64,000 bases of DNA from Chitinophaga filiformis. GTDB lineage: Bacteria > Bacteroidota > Bacteroidia > Chitinophagales > Chitinophagaceae. Within the stretch, counting starts at the first letter, position 1; every line of letters starts with the position of its first letter. Under the pieces are notes generated by a model that was not told where the DNA came from, ran no database searches, and saw nothing but the letters and a program-made list of their open reading frames with translations. The position numbers were made by a program, and so were the translations under genes. Location: positions 5,807,001 through 5,871,000 of the forward strand of contig NZ_CP095855.1 in the NCBI RefSeq assembly GCF_023100805.1, read 5' to 3'. Shown one piece after another: positions 35,981 to 44,762 of this stretch.

Positions 35981-36490
35981 TTAATTCTTTGCGAATCCTT
36001 TTATCAGCATATTCACATCCTTCATCTGGAGGGTAGTTCGCAGGTTCACCATTACAAAATCGCTCTCATCCTGCACCAGTATCACCACACGGCCCAGTTC
36101 ATCATCTTTTCCCCTGTTCAGGACATGCACTACACTGTTGCCCTCCCTTACTTCCACCAGGGCCTCAAATTTATCTTTCTCTACCAGCGTCTTTTTTAAT
36201 TGCTGCATGTCGGCAATGTCAACAGCAGGTCTTCCCTCACCGGAAATAGTGTACACCTTTACTTTCTGCACCCGGGATAACAGGTGCTTCAGTGGTATGC
36301 TGTCTTCCTTCATCGCACTCTTCGGCACTATCCAGCTGGCGAGTTTCAGCGGCACCCTGCCTACGCCGATCCTGAAGGTGAACGCATCGCCGCGGTGCGC
36401 ACGATAAAATTTACGGAGAGACTTCTTCTGGGCCATCGCCGGACTTACTGCCAGCAAAAGCGCTGCTACTAGGATGGAAAGATATTTCAT
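35981..36490 (-). CDS. DUF4252 protein, second copy in operon
   Basis: A 169-residue protein with a signal peptide (ends near AMAQ) and a DUF4252-type body: RVPLKLASWIVP, VKVYTISGEG, KFEALVEVREGNSVVHVLNRGKDDELGRVVI, in part, then MVNLRTTLQMKDVNMLIKG. The function of the family is unknown; its members are usually downstream of an ECF sigma gene. Fourth gene of the sigma operon. Confidence 0.82.
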   Translation of the reverse strand: MKYLSILVAALLLAVSPAMAQKKSLRKFYRAHRGDAFTFRIGVGRVPLKLASWIVPKSAMKEDSIPLKHLLSRVQKVKVYTISGEGRPAVDIADMQQLKKTLVEKDKFEALVEVREGNSVVHVLNRGKDDELGRVVILVQDESDFVMVNLRTTLQMKDVNMLIKGFAKN

Positions 36491-36519
36491 GTCAAAAGCT
36501 TATGTGGTGATAAAGTGGG

Positions 36520-37047
36520 TTAAGGCTGCTTCTTGATGTTCTTGAGCTTGTCAAAACCATCTATATTCATATTCGATGCCAGCTGGCTGATCTCCGCTAG
36601 GTCAATGTCTCCTATCAGGCTCATTGCCAGGAATTCATTATCGCTGCCTACCAGCATGATCAGTTCTGCAATGTTCCCTTTCGCATTTTCCTTTACCATG
36701 AACCGGAGATCATCCTTTCCATCGCGCACGGTCATCAGCTCTTCAAATTCTTTATTCAGCATGGACGATGCCTCCTTAAATAAGAGATTACCTCCTTTCG
36801 TGTTTTCTTTCGCCAGGATGCGCAGGCCCCTGATCTTTTTTACGATCTGGAGGAATTGCTTTCCTTCGGAGGAATTGATGTCCAGTTTACTGAACATACT
36901 GAACATCTTGGGTGTGACACTTATCAGGGTGAAGCTCTGATCGCTCTCATACTTTTCAAAAAAGCGGTCGATCCCACTTCCCTGCTGGGCAAATAGCGGC
37001 GTGCTGGTGACTGCAACAAGCAGCAACAGTAACAAAAAGCGTTTCAT
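36520..37047 (-). CDS. DUF4252 protein, first copy in operon
   Basis: A 175-residue protein with a signal peptide (ends near LFAQ) and the DUF4252 layout: FEKYESDQSFTLISVTPKMF, LRILAKENTKGG, EELMTVRDGKDDLRFMVKE and AMSLIGDIDLAEISQLASNM. It is clearly the paralogue of the next gene in the operon (same order of blocks), though diverged. Probably periplasmic or membrane-associated; no role is known. Confidence 0.85.
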   Translation of the reverse strand: MKRFLLLLLLVAVTSTPLFAQQGSGIDRFFEKYESDQSFTLISVTPKMFSMFSKLDINSSEGKQFLQIVKKIRGLRILAKENTKGGNLLFKEASSMLNKEFEELMTVRDGKDDLRFMVKENAKGNIAELIMLVGSDNEFLAMSLIGDIDLAEISQLASNMNIDGFDKLKNIKKQP

Positions 37048-37083
37048 GTGTTTTTTTTTTATCGAAATGTAGAATGGCCTTGA

Positions 37084-37584
37084 TTAATTTGATTTGATCT
37101 TGTCGGTAGCCTCGTTGAAGTAAGCTAATTTCTGCATCTGTGCTGTACCCTTGTTCAGATTGCGGGACAATAGCTGCAAAGCTTTCTGTGTGACAGCAAA
37201 TGCTTTTTCCGGATCATCATAAGTGTCCTGCTCCGACAGTGACGCCATTATCCGGTCCTGCCTTGACTCCGCCTGGCGGGCTGCATAACCTATACCCACC
37301 GCTACCAGCAGAACGGCTGCATACTTCATCCAGTGTTGCCATATCATTTGCCTGACCGGCCTTTCCGGCGCCTGCGCCACGGCGATCTCTATATCAGGGA
37401 ATACCGGCATCGGTATATCTTCTTCCGCAGCGAAGTATCTGAATAAGGGCTGTGCCTCTTTCAGGTCTGCGGGAAGGTTGCTGATGTCCTTGCTGAAAAA
37501 ACTGCGTAATGCTTCCTCTTCCTCCACTGTAGAGGTACCATCCCAATAACGGTCCAGTAATTCCCTGACTTTATTAAACTCCAT
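37084..37584 (-). CDS. Small membrane protein, probable anti-sigma factor
   Basis: 166 residues from the ATG at 37584, which lies inside the end of the sigma gene; a longer frame from 37611 is less likely. The N-terminal MEFNKVRELLDRYWDGTSTVEEEEALRSFF looks like the N-terminal anti-sigma helices seen in Bacteroidota, and WMKYAAVLLVAVGIGYAA is one membrane helix. No zinc-finger cysteines are present. The overlap with the sigma gene supports a sigma / anti-sigma pair. Confidence 0.75.
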   Translation of the reverse strand: MEFNKVRELLDRYWDGTSTVEEEEALRSFFSKDISNLPADLKEAQPLFRYFAAEEDIPMPVFPDIEIAVAQAPERPVRQMIWQHWMKYAAVLLVAVGIGYAARQAESRQDRIMASLSEQDTYDDPEKAFAVTQKALQLLSRNLNKGTAQMQKLAYFNEATDKIKSN

Positions 37585-38089
37585 ACACTTGCAGTTTTTG
37601 TAATTGTTCACGTACTGTTTTCCGTGCCCGGTGAAGATTGATCTTCACTTCACTCATGTCAACACACAGTATATCTGCTATCTCCTGATAGCTATATCCG
37701 TCAATATCCCTTAGTTGCATAATAGTACGGTATTTTTCCGGCAGTGCCGCAATAATACGGTGTACCCTGTTCATCACGTCCTGTTGCTCTGCGGCGGCAT
37801 GAGGGCTCTGCTGATGCGTTGCAGGCATATCCCCTGCCTTATCCAACTCTTCCGCCCTCCGGTATTTCCTGGCTTTCAGCTTGTCCAGCGACAGGTTACG
37901 CACTATGCGCATACACCAGGCTTCCATGTTTTGCAGATCTGTCATCCGCTCCTGCTGCTGCCATACTTTCATCAAAGCATCCTGTGTTACATCCATCGCA
38001 TCTTCCTCGTTCTCCAGCAGTCTGTAGGCAAAGCGATACAGCTTCTGCCTGACTGGCACTACCTGGGAGAGAAATATCGCTAAAGACAT
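37574..38089 (-). CDS. ECF RNA polymerase sigma factor
   Basis: A 171-residue sigma-70 factor. Region 2 reads LLENEEDAMDVTQDALMKVWQQ and AWCMRIVRNLSLDKLKARKYRR; region 4 reads LPEKYRTIMQLRDIDGYSYQEIADIL and VKINLHRARKTVREQ. It is the first gene of an operon with the anti-sigma candidate and two DUF4252 genes. Confidence 0.94.
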   Translation of the reverse strand: MSLAIFLSQVVPVRQKLYRFAYRLLENEEDAMDVTQDALMKVWQQQERMTDLQNMEAWCMRIVRNLSLDKLKARKYRRAEELDKAGDMPATHQQSPHAAAEQQDVMNRVHRIIAALPEKYRTIMQLRDIDGYSYQEIADILCVDMSEVKINLHRARKTVREQLQKLQVYGV

Positions 38090-38218
38090 AAATAACAGAT
38101 TCCTTGTTCTAAGTTACTAATTACCCTCACCGCTTTTCTCTTCTCTCCTATCCGGATGCTACAGGGCGTTTATACAAAGAAGACGACCCATAAAATACTT
38201 TGTTACAAAAAAAATGAA

Positions 38219-38280
38219 GATTTTCAGAAAAAGAAGTTAACCTGTTTAAAATGAGCGTATTATAATTTCATCCGCCGGTC
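38219..38280. repeat. Tandem ~61-bp repeat, copy 1 (diverged copy of permease gene 3' end)
   Basis: Repeats 38281-38342 in direct orientation with roughly three-quarters identity by eye. On the minus strand it ends DRRMKL and TAA, like the true permease end DPRIKL and TAA. Confidence 0.75.
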
Positions 38281-38342
38281 CATTTTCAGAACAGGCGATT
38301 AAACCGTTTAAAATGGACAAATTATAATTTTATCCGCGGATC
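38281..38342. repeat. Tandem ~61-bp repeat, copy 2 (contains permease stop codon)
   Basis: Contains the last seven codons of the ABC permease gene and about 41 bases beyond its stop. Confidence 0.75.
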
Positions 38343-39374
38343 TATAATGGTGTACAGAAGATCCGCCAGCAGGTTGATGATCACGAAAATGCCCGCCGTA
38401 AATAAGACAGCTCCCATCAGTACCGGGAAATCGAACTTCTCCAAAGCATCCACCGTTACTTTCCCGATGCCTTTCCAGCCGAAGATGTACTCTACGAAAA
38501 ATGCGCCTGCCAGCAACTCGGCAAACCAGCCGGTGATAGCAGTTATAACGGGGTTCAGGGCATTCCGGAGTGCATGCCTCAGTACTACCAGTCGCCCGGG
38601 CAGGCCCTTGGCATAAGCAGTACGGATATAGTCCTGATGCAGCACGTCCAGCATGGCGCTTCGCGTTAACTGCACAATAATGGCCAGTGGCCGGATACCC
38701 AGCGTAATGGCAGGTAATATAAGGTTATTCAGATTGATGGTCCTTCCGGCAAAAGGATCCGTTTCATACAAACTACCCGTCATATGCAGCCCTGTATAGT
38801 CACTCCACACAAAGCCAAACAGGTAAGCCACCACAATGCCCATGAAGAAAGAGGGGGCAGAAATGCCCATTACACTTGCAAACACGGCCCCGGTATCCAT
38901 CCAGGTATTTTGTTTTACTGCGGATATGATGCCTAGTCCTATCCCTGCCACTGTTGCAAACAGCATAGCGGCAATAGCCAACACCAATGTTCCCGGCAGG
39001 GCTTCCGTCAGTATTTCCCATACGTCCTTCTTTCCCTGGTAGGAACGGCGCAGATAAGGCGTTTTCAGCACCAGCAACCTGTTGCCCGATAAATGGCCCA
39101 GTGTGACATAATGCAACACACCTTCGGCTTCTTCCTGTGTATGAATACTCAGTGGGGAAAGGTCATTTAAATACAAAAGGAACTGCACCGGTAATGGTTT
39201 ATCCAGGTGCAATTCCTTTCTGACATTTTCAAGCGATGTCACATCTGCTCGCTGTCCCAGTGTCAAACGGGCCGGATCTCCCGGCAGTACGTTGAACAGG
39301 AAGAATACAAGCAGTACTACGCCCAGCAGCACCAGTATTCCATAACCGAGTTTACGCAACAGAAATCTGAACAT
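38322..39374 (-). CDS. ABC transporter permease, DppB/OppB type
   Basis: A 350-residue inner-membrane permease of the peptide/nickel importer class. It has an N-terminal helix (YGILVLLGVVLLVFFLFNVLPGDP), a ~90-residue periplasmic loop, and a transmembrane domain whose EAA loop, YIRTAYAKGLPGRLVVLRHALRNAL, in part, couples to the ATPase. The genes for its partner permease, ATPases and binding protein are not beside it. The substrate is probably an oligopeptide, but that is inferred from the family. Confidence 0.92.
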   Translation of the reverse strand: MFRFLLRKLGYGILVLLGVVLLVFFLFNVLPGDPARLTLGQRADVTSLENVRKELHLDKPLPVQFLLYLNDLSPLSIHTQEEAEGVLHYVTLGHLSGNRLLVLKTPYLRRSYQGKKDVWEILTEALPGTLVLAIAAMLFATVAGIGLGIISAVKQNTWMDTGAVFASVMGISAPSFFMGIVVAYLFGFVWSDYTGLHMTGSLYETDPFAGRTINLNNLILPAITLGIRPLAIIVQLTRSAMLDVLHQDYIRTAYAKGLPGRLVVLRHALRNALNPVITAITGWFAELLAGAFFVEYIFGWKGIGKVTVDALEKFDFPVLMGAVLFTAGIFVIINLLADLLYTIIDPRIKL

Positions 39375-39378
39375 GCAT

Positions 39379-40467
39379 TTATGGTATATCGTTATAATGC
39401 CATTTGCCCTTTACAGTGCCCTTTTCCAGCAATATCAGGCATGGATTGCTCCTACCTGCCGTCTTGATGGCGGTACCGTCCATCTGCAGGAAAGGGAACT
39501 GCAATCCATGTGCAGCGGTAAAGGCCGAAATATCAGCTTTACCGGAAGCGGTCACACCATATATATATACCTTGCCGGCTTTAAACTGTTCCTGCAGGGC
39601 ATGCATTTTCGCATCCCAGCCTTTACCTGCTTCATTGACATTCTTCACAAGGAACAGGTATACCGGTGTTGGCTCAGACAGGATAGCCTGGGTCTGGTCT
39701 GCGCCATCCAGGTCAGTGAGGATGAAATCTTTTACAGGCGCCTCTCCTTCTGCTTCACGTACCAGTTTATCGCGACGGTCTACAAACTTCCAGGTGCTGT
39801 CTGACCATGGATAGTTTTCAGGCGTAAATTCCTTCTGCTGGCCATCCTTTTCGTATATCAGCACGGTTTCATATTCAGCAGGACGGGCGCCGGGAGGCAG
39901 TTTCATCTTCTCAGGCAGGTTGTTGCCCACTTTATATCCCAGGCAATCCACGATAGGCAGATGCGATAACGTATACCATTGTAAACCGGCCGCCAATAAA
40001 ACAGACAGGAGGGTGAGCATCGCCGTCAGCTTTTTACCAAACAGCGGCTGAATGCGTTTCCGGTAGATGAAAATGATCAGTATCATCACCAGCAATATCA
40101 CATCTTTCCAGAAGGTCTCTGTTGCCGTCAGTTTGATACAATCGCCAAAACATCCGCATTCCCTTATTTCCCCGCTGTACAGGGCATAGCCTGTCAGGAA
40201 AGTAAAGAACGCGATCATGATCAGCAGTAAGGTAGAGGTTAAACGCATGCTGAAGCCTAAGAGCAAAGCAGCGCCCAGCGCGATCTCCAGGGTATTCATC
40301 ACCAGGGAGTAGGTAAGCGATAAGGGGGACATGAAGGTCATGTGCAGGACCTCGAAAAACTCCTCCATTTTATAACTGAGCCCAAGGGGATCGTTTGCTT
40401 TAACAAGGCCTGAGAATATAAATAAAACACCAACGATAATTCTTAATAGGTTCAGGAGCAGTTTCAT
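39379..40467 (-). CDS. DoxX/MauE-like membrane protein with C-terminal thioredoxin-like domain (BT_3928 type)
   Basis: A 362-residue protein. The first ~150 residues hold four or five membrane helices of the DoxX/MauE type (IVGVLFIFSGLVKANDPLG) with a CGCFGDC cysteine group between helices. After a periplasmic linker, residues ~235-360 resemble a thioredoxin-like fold (LFLVKNVNEAGKGW; GVTASGKADISAF; NPCLILLEKGTVKGKW). The CXCXXXC group suggests a thiol redox role. It ends 4 bases before the permease start, so the two are cotranscribed. Confidence 0.82.
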   Translation of the reverse strand: MKLLLNLLRIIVGVLFIFSGLVKANDPLGLSYKMEEFFEVLHMTFMSPLSLTYSLVMNTLEIALGAALLLGFSMRLTSTLLLIMIAFFTFLTGYALYSGEIRECGCFGDCIKLTATETFWKDVILLVMILIIFIYRKRIQPLFGKKLTAMLTLLSVLLAAGLQWYTLSHLPIVDCLGYKVGNNLPEKMKLPPGARPAEYETVLIYEKDGQQKEFTPENYPWSDSTWKFVDRRDKLVREAEGEAPVKDFILTDLDGADQTQAILSEPTPVYLFLVKNVNEAGKGWDAKMHALQEQFKAGKVYIYGVTASGKADISAFTAAHGLQFPFLQMDGTAIKTAGRSNPCLILLEKGTVKGKWHYNDIP

Positions 40468-40523
40468 GGATAACTTATTTTAAGTGGTGCTCACATACTT
40501 ACTTGCAGATCACCACATTATTC

Positions 40524-40531
40524 TATTTTTG
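40524..40531 (+). promoter_or_regulatory. folP-cdaA promoter -7 element
   Basis: TATTTTTG (TAnnTTTG) with a TTG 19 bases upstream in the -33 position. It sets the folP start at 40559, since the longer frame begins upstream of it. Confidence 0.65.
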
Positions 40532-40558
40532 TCTGGCAAAATAATCAATAAAACGCAA

Positions 40559-41422
40559 ATGGATACTATGGAAGGGAAGAACGGCGAATATAGCGGCACG
40601 ATCAACTGTCAGGGCGCATTACTGGATTTGTCCAAACCAGTTATCATGGGCATCATCAACATCACGGAAGATTCCTTTTTTGCCGGCAGCAGAACGCAGC
40701 ATATTGATCTCATTCTTGAAAGAGCCGCAAAGCTCCTGGAAGAAGGTGCACAGATCCTGGACATCGGTGCACAGAGTACCCGTCCCGGCGCCATAGACGT
40801 TGGTCCTGAAACAGAACTGGAACGCCTGCTGCCGGCGGTCAGGATACTCAAAGAACATTATCCGAAAGCCATCCTCTCTATCGATACTTATTATGCGAAT
40901 GTAGCAGAACAGACTATACATGCGGGCGCAGCCATCGTCAACGATATCAGCGCCGGTGATATGGATAAGGAAATGATCCCGATTGTTGGCCGCCTGCAGG
41001 TACCTTACATCGCCATGCATATGAAAGGTACGCCTGCCAATATGCAAAAGCAGCCCAGCTATGAAGACGTGACACAGGAAGTACTGGATTACTTTATCCG
41101 TAAACGCGCGGAATGCCTGCAGGCAGGCATTAAAGATATTATCATCGATCCGGGGTTTGGCTTTGGCAAAACCATCGCCCACAACTATACGCTGATGAAG
41201 AAGCTCCACGTATTTCACATGCTGGATTGTCCGCTGCTGGTAGGTATTTCCAGGAAATCGATGATCTATAAACTGCTTGACACTACACCTGCCGAAGCGC
41301 TGAACGGTACAACAGTATTGCATACACTCGCTTTACAGCAGGGTGCGCAGATACTGCGTGTGCATGATGTGAAAGCAGCCATGGAAGCAATAAAGATCAC
41401 ACAGTATATGAATGCGCTTTAG
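40559..41422 (+). CDS. folP: Dihydropteroate synthase
   Basis: A 287-residue TIM-barrel enzyme joining p-aminobenzoate to the pterin pyrophosphate in folate synthesis; the target of sulfonamides. The pterin-binding signatures are present: PVIMGIINITEDSFF, LDIGAQSTRPGA, AAIVNDISAG, IIDPGFGFGKT and VGISRKSM. I start at the ATG at 40559, downstream of the promoter. The cdaA gene begins 30 bases after the stop. Confidence 0.95.
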   Translation: MDTMEGKNGEYSGTINCQGALLDLSKPVIMGIINITEDSFFAGSRTQHIDLILERAAKLLEEGAQILDIGAQSTRPGAIDVGPETELERLLPAVRILKEHYPKAILSIDTYYANVAEQTIHAGAAIVNDISAGDMDKEMIPIVGRLQVPYIAMHMKGTPANMQKQPSYEDVTQEVLDYFIRKRAECLQAGIKDIIIDPGFGFGKTIAHNYTLMKKLHVFHMLDCPLLVGISRKSMIYKLLDTTPAEALNGTTVLHTLALQQGAQILRVHDVKAAMEAIKITQYMNAL

Positions 41423-41452
41423 CTAGTAAAATATTCGCTATTTTTACAATCT

Positions 41453-42262
41453 ATGGAAAACTTATTTAGTTTTTACGGTTATCGTTTCCACTGGTTAAAT
41501 ATACTGGACCTGGCGATCGTGATCTTCCTGGTGGTACAGCTGTACCGCCTGTTGAAGGGAAGCCTGGCCTTCAATATCTTCGTCGGACTGCTGATCATAT
41601 ACCTGGCTTACTTCGTAGTGCAACACCTGCAGATGCCGATACTCTCCACCCTGCTGCAGAGTTTCATCAATGTCGGCTTGATCGCCATCATTATCATTTT
41701 CCAGCCGGAGATCAGGAAGTTCCTGCTGGTACTGGGAAAGAAGGCTCCGCTGAGTAAAGACAGTTTTTTCACCAAGCTGTTCCTGCCCGATAAATTCAAG
41801 AGCTACAAGGAAGAAGAGAATATCATCAATGAAGTGATCACCGCAATAGCCCGCATGGCCGGTAGTCGTACGGGAGCATTGATCGTGATCGCCAATACTT
41901 ATCGTGTGAAGTTTGACACTGCTTCCAGCATAGCTATCGATAGTAACATCAACGCTAAACTGCTCGAAAGTATCTTCTGTAAAGGAAGTCCCCTGCATGA
42001 CGGAGCACTGATCATTGTTGGCAACAAAATACTGGCCGCAAAGGTAATACTACCCGTATCAGAGAATCCTAACCTTCCTACCCGCATCGGTTTACGTCAC
42101 CGTTCCGCCGTAGGCATCACGGAGCACAGCGATAACCTGGCCCTGATTGTTTCGGAAGAAACCGGTGCTATTTCCTACGCACAGGATGGTAACCTTGTAC
42201 AGGATGTTTCACTGGAAGAGCTGAAGGTGAAGATGTATGAGGTGATGGTTGACGGGTATTAG
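41453..42262 (+). CDS. cdaA: Diadenylate cyclase CdaA
   Basis: A 269-residue membrane enzyme making c-di-AMP from two ATP. Three N-terminal helices (LAIVIFLVVQLYRLL; FNIFVGLLIIYLAYFVV; SFINVGLIAIIIIFQP) precede the DAC domain with its two signatures, LHDGALIIVG (DGA) and IGLRHRSAVGIT (RHR). c-di-AMP controls turgor and cell-wall balance. The folP-cdaA order is conserved in Bacteroidota. Confidence 0.95.
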   Translation: MENLFSFYGYRFHWLNILDLAIVIFLVVQLYRLLKGSLAFNIFVGLLIIYLAYFVVQHLQMPILSTLLQSFINVGLIAIIIIFQPEIRKFLLVLGKKAPLSKDSFFTKLFLPDKFKSYKEEENIINEVITAIARMAGSRTGALIVIANTYRVKFDTASSIAIDSNINAKLLESIFCKGSPLHDGALIIVGNKILAAKVILPVSENPNLPTRIGLRHRSAVGITEHSDNLALIVSEETGAISYAQDGNLVQDVSLEELKVKMYEVMVDGY

Positions 42263-42280
42263 AGGAGCGTGTGTTTTAAC

Positions 42281-42420
42281 CGGCCGATAACCTGCACAGC
42301 ACAACAAGGCATCATTCGTGGCATCATTCCACGCAATCGGCTCCGTCAGGAGCCACGTGTTTGTAGCCCGGGGTGACAACCCCGGGTTCGCGTGAAACCC
42401 CGGGTTGATAACGACAATTC
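42281..42420. repeat. 140-bp tandem repeat unit 1 with REP-like module
   Basis: Begins GGCCGATAACC and contains the hairpin GGCTCCGTCAGGAGCC, then CGTGTTTGTAGCC and a CCCGGGGTGACAACCCCGGG palindrome. The same 140-base unit follows directly. Confidence 0.85.
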
Positions 42421-42605
42421 ACGGCGATAACCGGCACAGCACAACAAGGCATCATTCCAGGTCTCATTCCAGGCAATCGGCTCCGTCAGGAGCCACGTGT
42501 TTGTAGCCCGGGGTGACAACCCCGGGTTCGCGTGACAACCCCGGTTCGCGTGACACCCCGGGTTCGCGTGACAACCCCGGGTTCAGGTGACACCCGCCGA
42601 ATCCC
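42421..42605. repeat. 140-bp tandem repeat unit 2, extended by a ~18-bp minisatellite
   Basis: Second copy of the unit at offset 140. From about 42523 the phrase TTCGCGTGACAACCCCGGG recurs four times with small changes, lengthening this copy. The REP-like module is shared with 11567-11622. Confidence 0.85.
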
Positions 42606-42633
42606 CCGCAATAGATGGATCACCAATAATCCA

Positions 42634-42674
42634 ATAAAAAACGGCCGTCCACCCAAGGCGAACGGCCGTTTTTA
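42634..42674. terminator. Bidirectional terminator between cdaA repeats and FKBP gene
   Basis: AAAAAACGGCCGT pairs with ACGGCCGTTTTTA around a short loop. Confidence 0.88.
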
Positions 42675-42691
42675 ATATTGGTAATTACTGA

Positions 42692-43573
42692 TTATTTCTT
42701 ACCTGGTTGCAGTGCAGCAGGAGCAGCAGGAGCTTCAGGAGCGCCAGCTTTAACGTCTACCAGCTGAACATCGAATGCCAGTACAGAGTTACCTGGGATA
42801 GCAGGAGGACTACCCTGTAAACCGTAAGCTAAAGTAGAAGGAATGATCAGCGTAGCCTTGCTGCCTTTTTTCAGAGCAGCGATACCAGCATCCCAGCCTT
42901 TGATCACGAAACCGCGACCGATAGGGAATTTGATAGGCTCGATCTTCATACCTGGTCTCAGTGTAGAATCCAGGCTGGAATCAAATACTTTACCATCCAG
43001 CAGTTTACCGGTGTAGTGTACGTAAACGGTATCGCCTGCTTTAGGCTGAGCACCGGTACCTTCTTCCTTAACGGACACATATACGCCCTCAGGAGTAGCA
43101 GTAGCGGTGATCTTGTTTTTATCCATGTATTCTTTAATGACCTTTTCGTCTTTTGCTTTCTGTTCAGCAGCTGCATATTTACCTACTACGATGAAAGTCA
43201 CATTCAGCTTATCGCCTTTTTTACCGAATGGTGGATGAGGTTCAGGCAGACTATCGATAGGAATAGAGAAAGTAGCGCTATCGCCTTCTTTCAGCATAGC
43301 CAGACCATCCATCAGGTCGTACTTGTTAACGGACTTGGAGATAACGAAAGGTACGGGACCTCCGGCCATCTTGCGGGACTCAACGAGTACGGAATCGTTC
43401 AGACTTTGGATGATGTTCAGCAGTACAGTGTCACCCAGCTTCAGCTGCGCACCACTTCCTGACTTATGAACAACGAAGTCTACGCCACCAGGTGTCTTTT
43501 TACTGCCACCGGTACCGCAGCTGGCCAGCAAAAGGCCTAATGCTGCAACTAACAACTGTTTGTTCTTTTTCAT
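42692..43573 (-). CDS. FKBP-type peptidyl-prolyl isomerase lipoprotein
   Basis: A 293-residue lipoprotein (lipobox LASC, Cys19). It has two FKBP-related domains: a degenerate first one (residues ~45-130; KLGDTVLLNIIQSL, GDSATFSIPIDSL) and a complete second one (residues ~165-275; GDTVYVHYTGKLLDGKVFDSS, FVIKGWDAGIAALKKGSKATLIIP, LAYG). The enzymes speed cis-trans proline isomerisation and assist protein folding in the periplasm. A Pro/Ala-rich tail ends the protein. Confidence 0.92.
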   Translation of the reverse strand: MKKNKQLLVAALGLLLASCGTGGSKKTPGGVDFVVHKSGSGAQLKLGDTVLLNIIQSLNDSVLVESRKMAGGPVPFVISKSVNKYDLMDGLAMLKEGDSATFSIPIDSLPEPHPPFGKKGDKLNVTFIVVGKYAAAEQKAKDEKVIKEYMDKNKITATATPEGVYVSVKEEGTGAQPKAGDTVYVHYTGKLLDGKVFDSSLDSTLRPGMKIEPIKFPIGRGFVIKGWDAGIAALKKGSKATLIIPSTLAYGLQGSPPAIPGNSVLAFDVQLVDVKAGAPEAPAAPAALQPGKK

Positions 43574-43600
43574 TTGACTGTATTAGTAGGATTGAATAAC

Positions 43601-44605
43601 TTATTGTAACTGTTCTTCGTTCTCTTTAATGGCTTCAATAAAATGCTGCACGGTTCTTTCAAGTGTCTCGGAGCTGTGGCCGCCGGCTGCGTGGAAATGC
43701 CCACCACCGTCGAAATATTTCCGGGCAAACGTGTTCACATCAAAATCTCCTTTGGAACGGAAGGATAGTTTTATTTCCGCATGACGGTCTATGATCAGCG
43801 CTGCCAGCTTGATACCCTGGATAGACAGCAGGAAGTTCACAACTCCTTCTGTATCGCCGGTCTGCAGGTCAAAACGCTTCAGGTCCGTATACGGGATGGC
43901 GATCATGGCTGTATTATATTCGTAATAGACCTCCATACGGTTCAGCAGGCTGTGGCCCAGGAAGCGCAGGCGGTTTTCAAGGAAATTGTCGTAGATCGCT
44001 GAGTGGATGATCTCGTGTTTGAGGCCGCGGTCAAACAGATCGGCCACCATACGGTGTACTCTTGCAGAAGTGGAGGTAAAACGGAAAGAACCTGTATCTG
44101 TCATGGTGCCTGCATAAATACACTGGGCCATATCTTCGTTGATCAGGTCCTCATCTCCCAGTTTATAGATGATCTCGTATATCAGCTGGGCTGTAGAGGC
44201 GGCGGTAGTATCGCTGATACCATAGTCAAAAACGGGCTGCGGCTCCAGGTGATGGTCTACCAGGATCTTGGTGCAGGCCATCTGTGTCAGGTATGGCTCC
44301 ATACCTTTTGTACGGTACAATGCATTGAAGTCCAGGCAAAACAGCAGGTCAATTCCTTCCAGCGCCTTCAGCGCTTTATCCTGCATGGATTCAAAATCAA
44401 TTACTTCCTTGGCACCCGGCATCCAGATCAGGAAATCCGGGAAATTGGTAGGGGAAATAACAGTAACATCATGACCTTTCTGTCTGAGATAATGATACAA
44501 GGCCAGTGATGAGCCCATTGCGTCTGCATCTGGTTTCTGATGCATTGTTATTACCACTCTTTTAGGGGTTTCCAGCAAGGGCTTAATTTCCTCTATCCTC
44601 TTCAT
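43601..44605 (-). CDS. nrnA: DHH-family phosphoesterase, NrnA-like
   Basis: A 334-residue enzyme with a DHH domain (MHQKPDADAMGSSLALYHYL; FCLDFNA; ILVDHHLEP) and a DHHA1 domain with GGGHFHAAGGHSSE at the end. NrnA-type enzymes degrade nano-RNA and dephosphorylate pAp; some members of the group hydrolyse c-di-AMP products (pApA). The nearby cdaA gene makes that last role interesting but unproven. The gene lies 27 bases before the FKBP gene on the same strand. Confidence 0.9.
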   Translation of the reverse strand: MKRIEEIKPLLETPKRVVITMHQKPDADAMGSSLALYHYLRQKGHDVTVISPTNFPDFLIWMPGAKEVIDFESMQDKALKALEGIDLLFCLDFNALYRTKGMEPYLTQMACTKILVDHHLEPQPVFDYGISDTTAASTAQLIYEIIYKLGDEDLINEDMAQCIYAGTMTDTGSFRFTSTSARVHRMVADLFDRGLKHEIIHSAIYDNFLENRLRFLGHSLLNRMEVYYEYNTAMIAIPYTDLKRFDLQTGDTEGVVNFLLSIQGIKLAALIIDRHAEIKLSFRSKGDFDVNTFARKYFDGGGHFHAAGGHSSETLERTVQHFIEAIKENEEQLQ

Positions 44606-44722
44606 TCTTAACCTTTAAGTACAGGCGTGCCTGCTTTTATATTAACAATAAAATATAACCGTTTTCTGCCAAAAAATGAAGTGCGAAGTTCTCTTTTTTT
44701 TCATCACTAAACAAATTCTGGT

Positions 44723-44730
44723 TACATTTG
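44723..44730 (+). promoter_or_regulatory. ndk promoter -7 element
   Basis: TACATTTG (TAnnTTTG), with a T8 tract about 21 bases upstream in the -33 position, 33 bases before the ATG. Confidence 0.65.
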
Positions 44731-44762
44731 CGCGCAAATTAGTTAATTAGGAATCTAAATAT

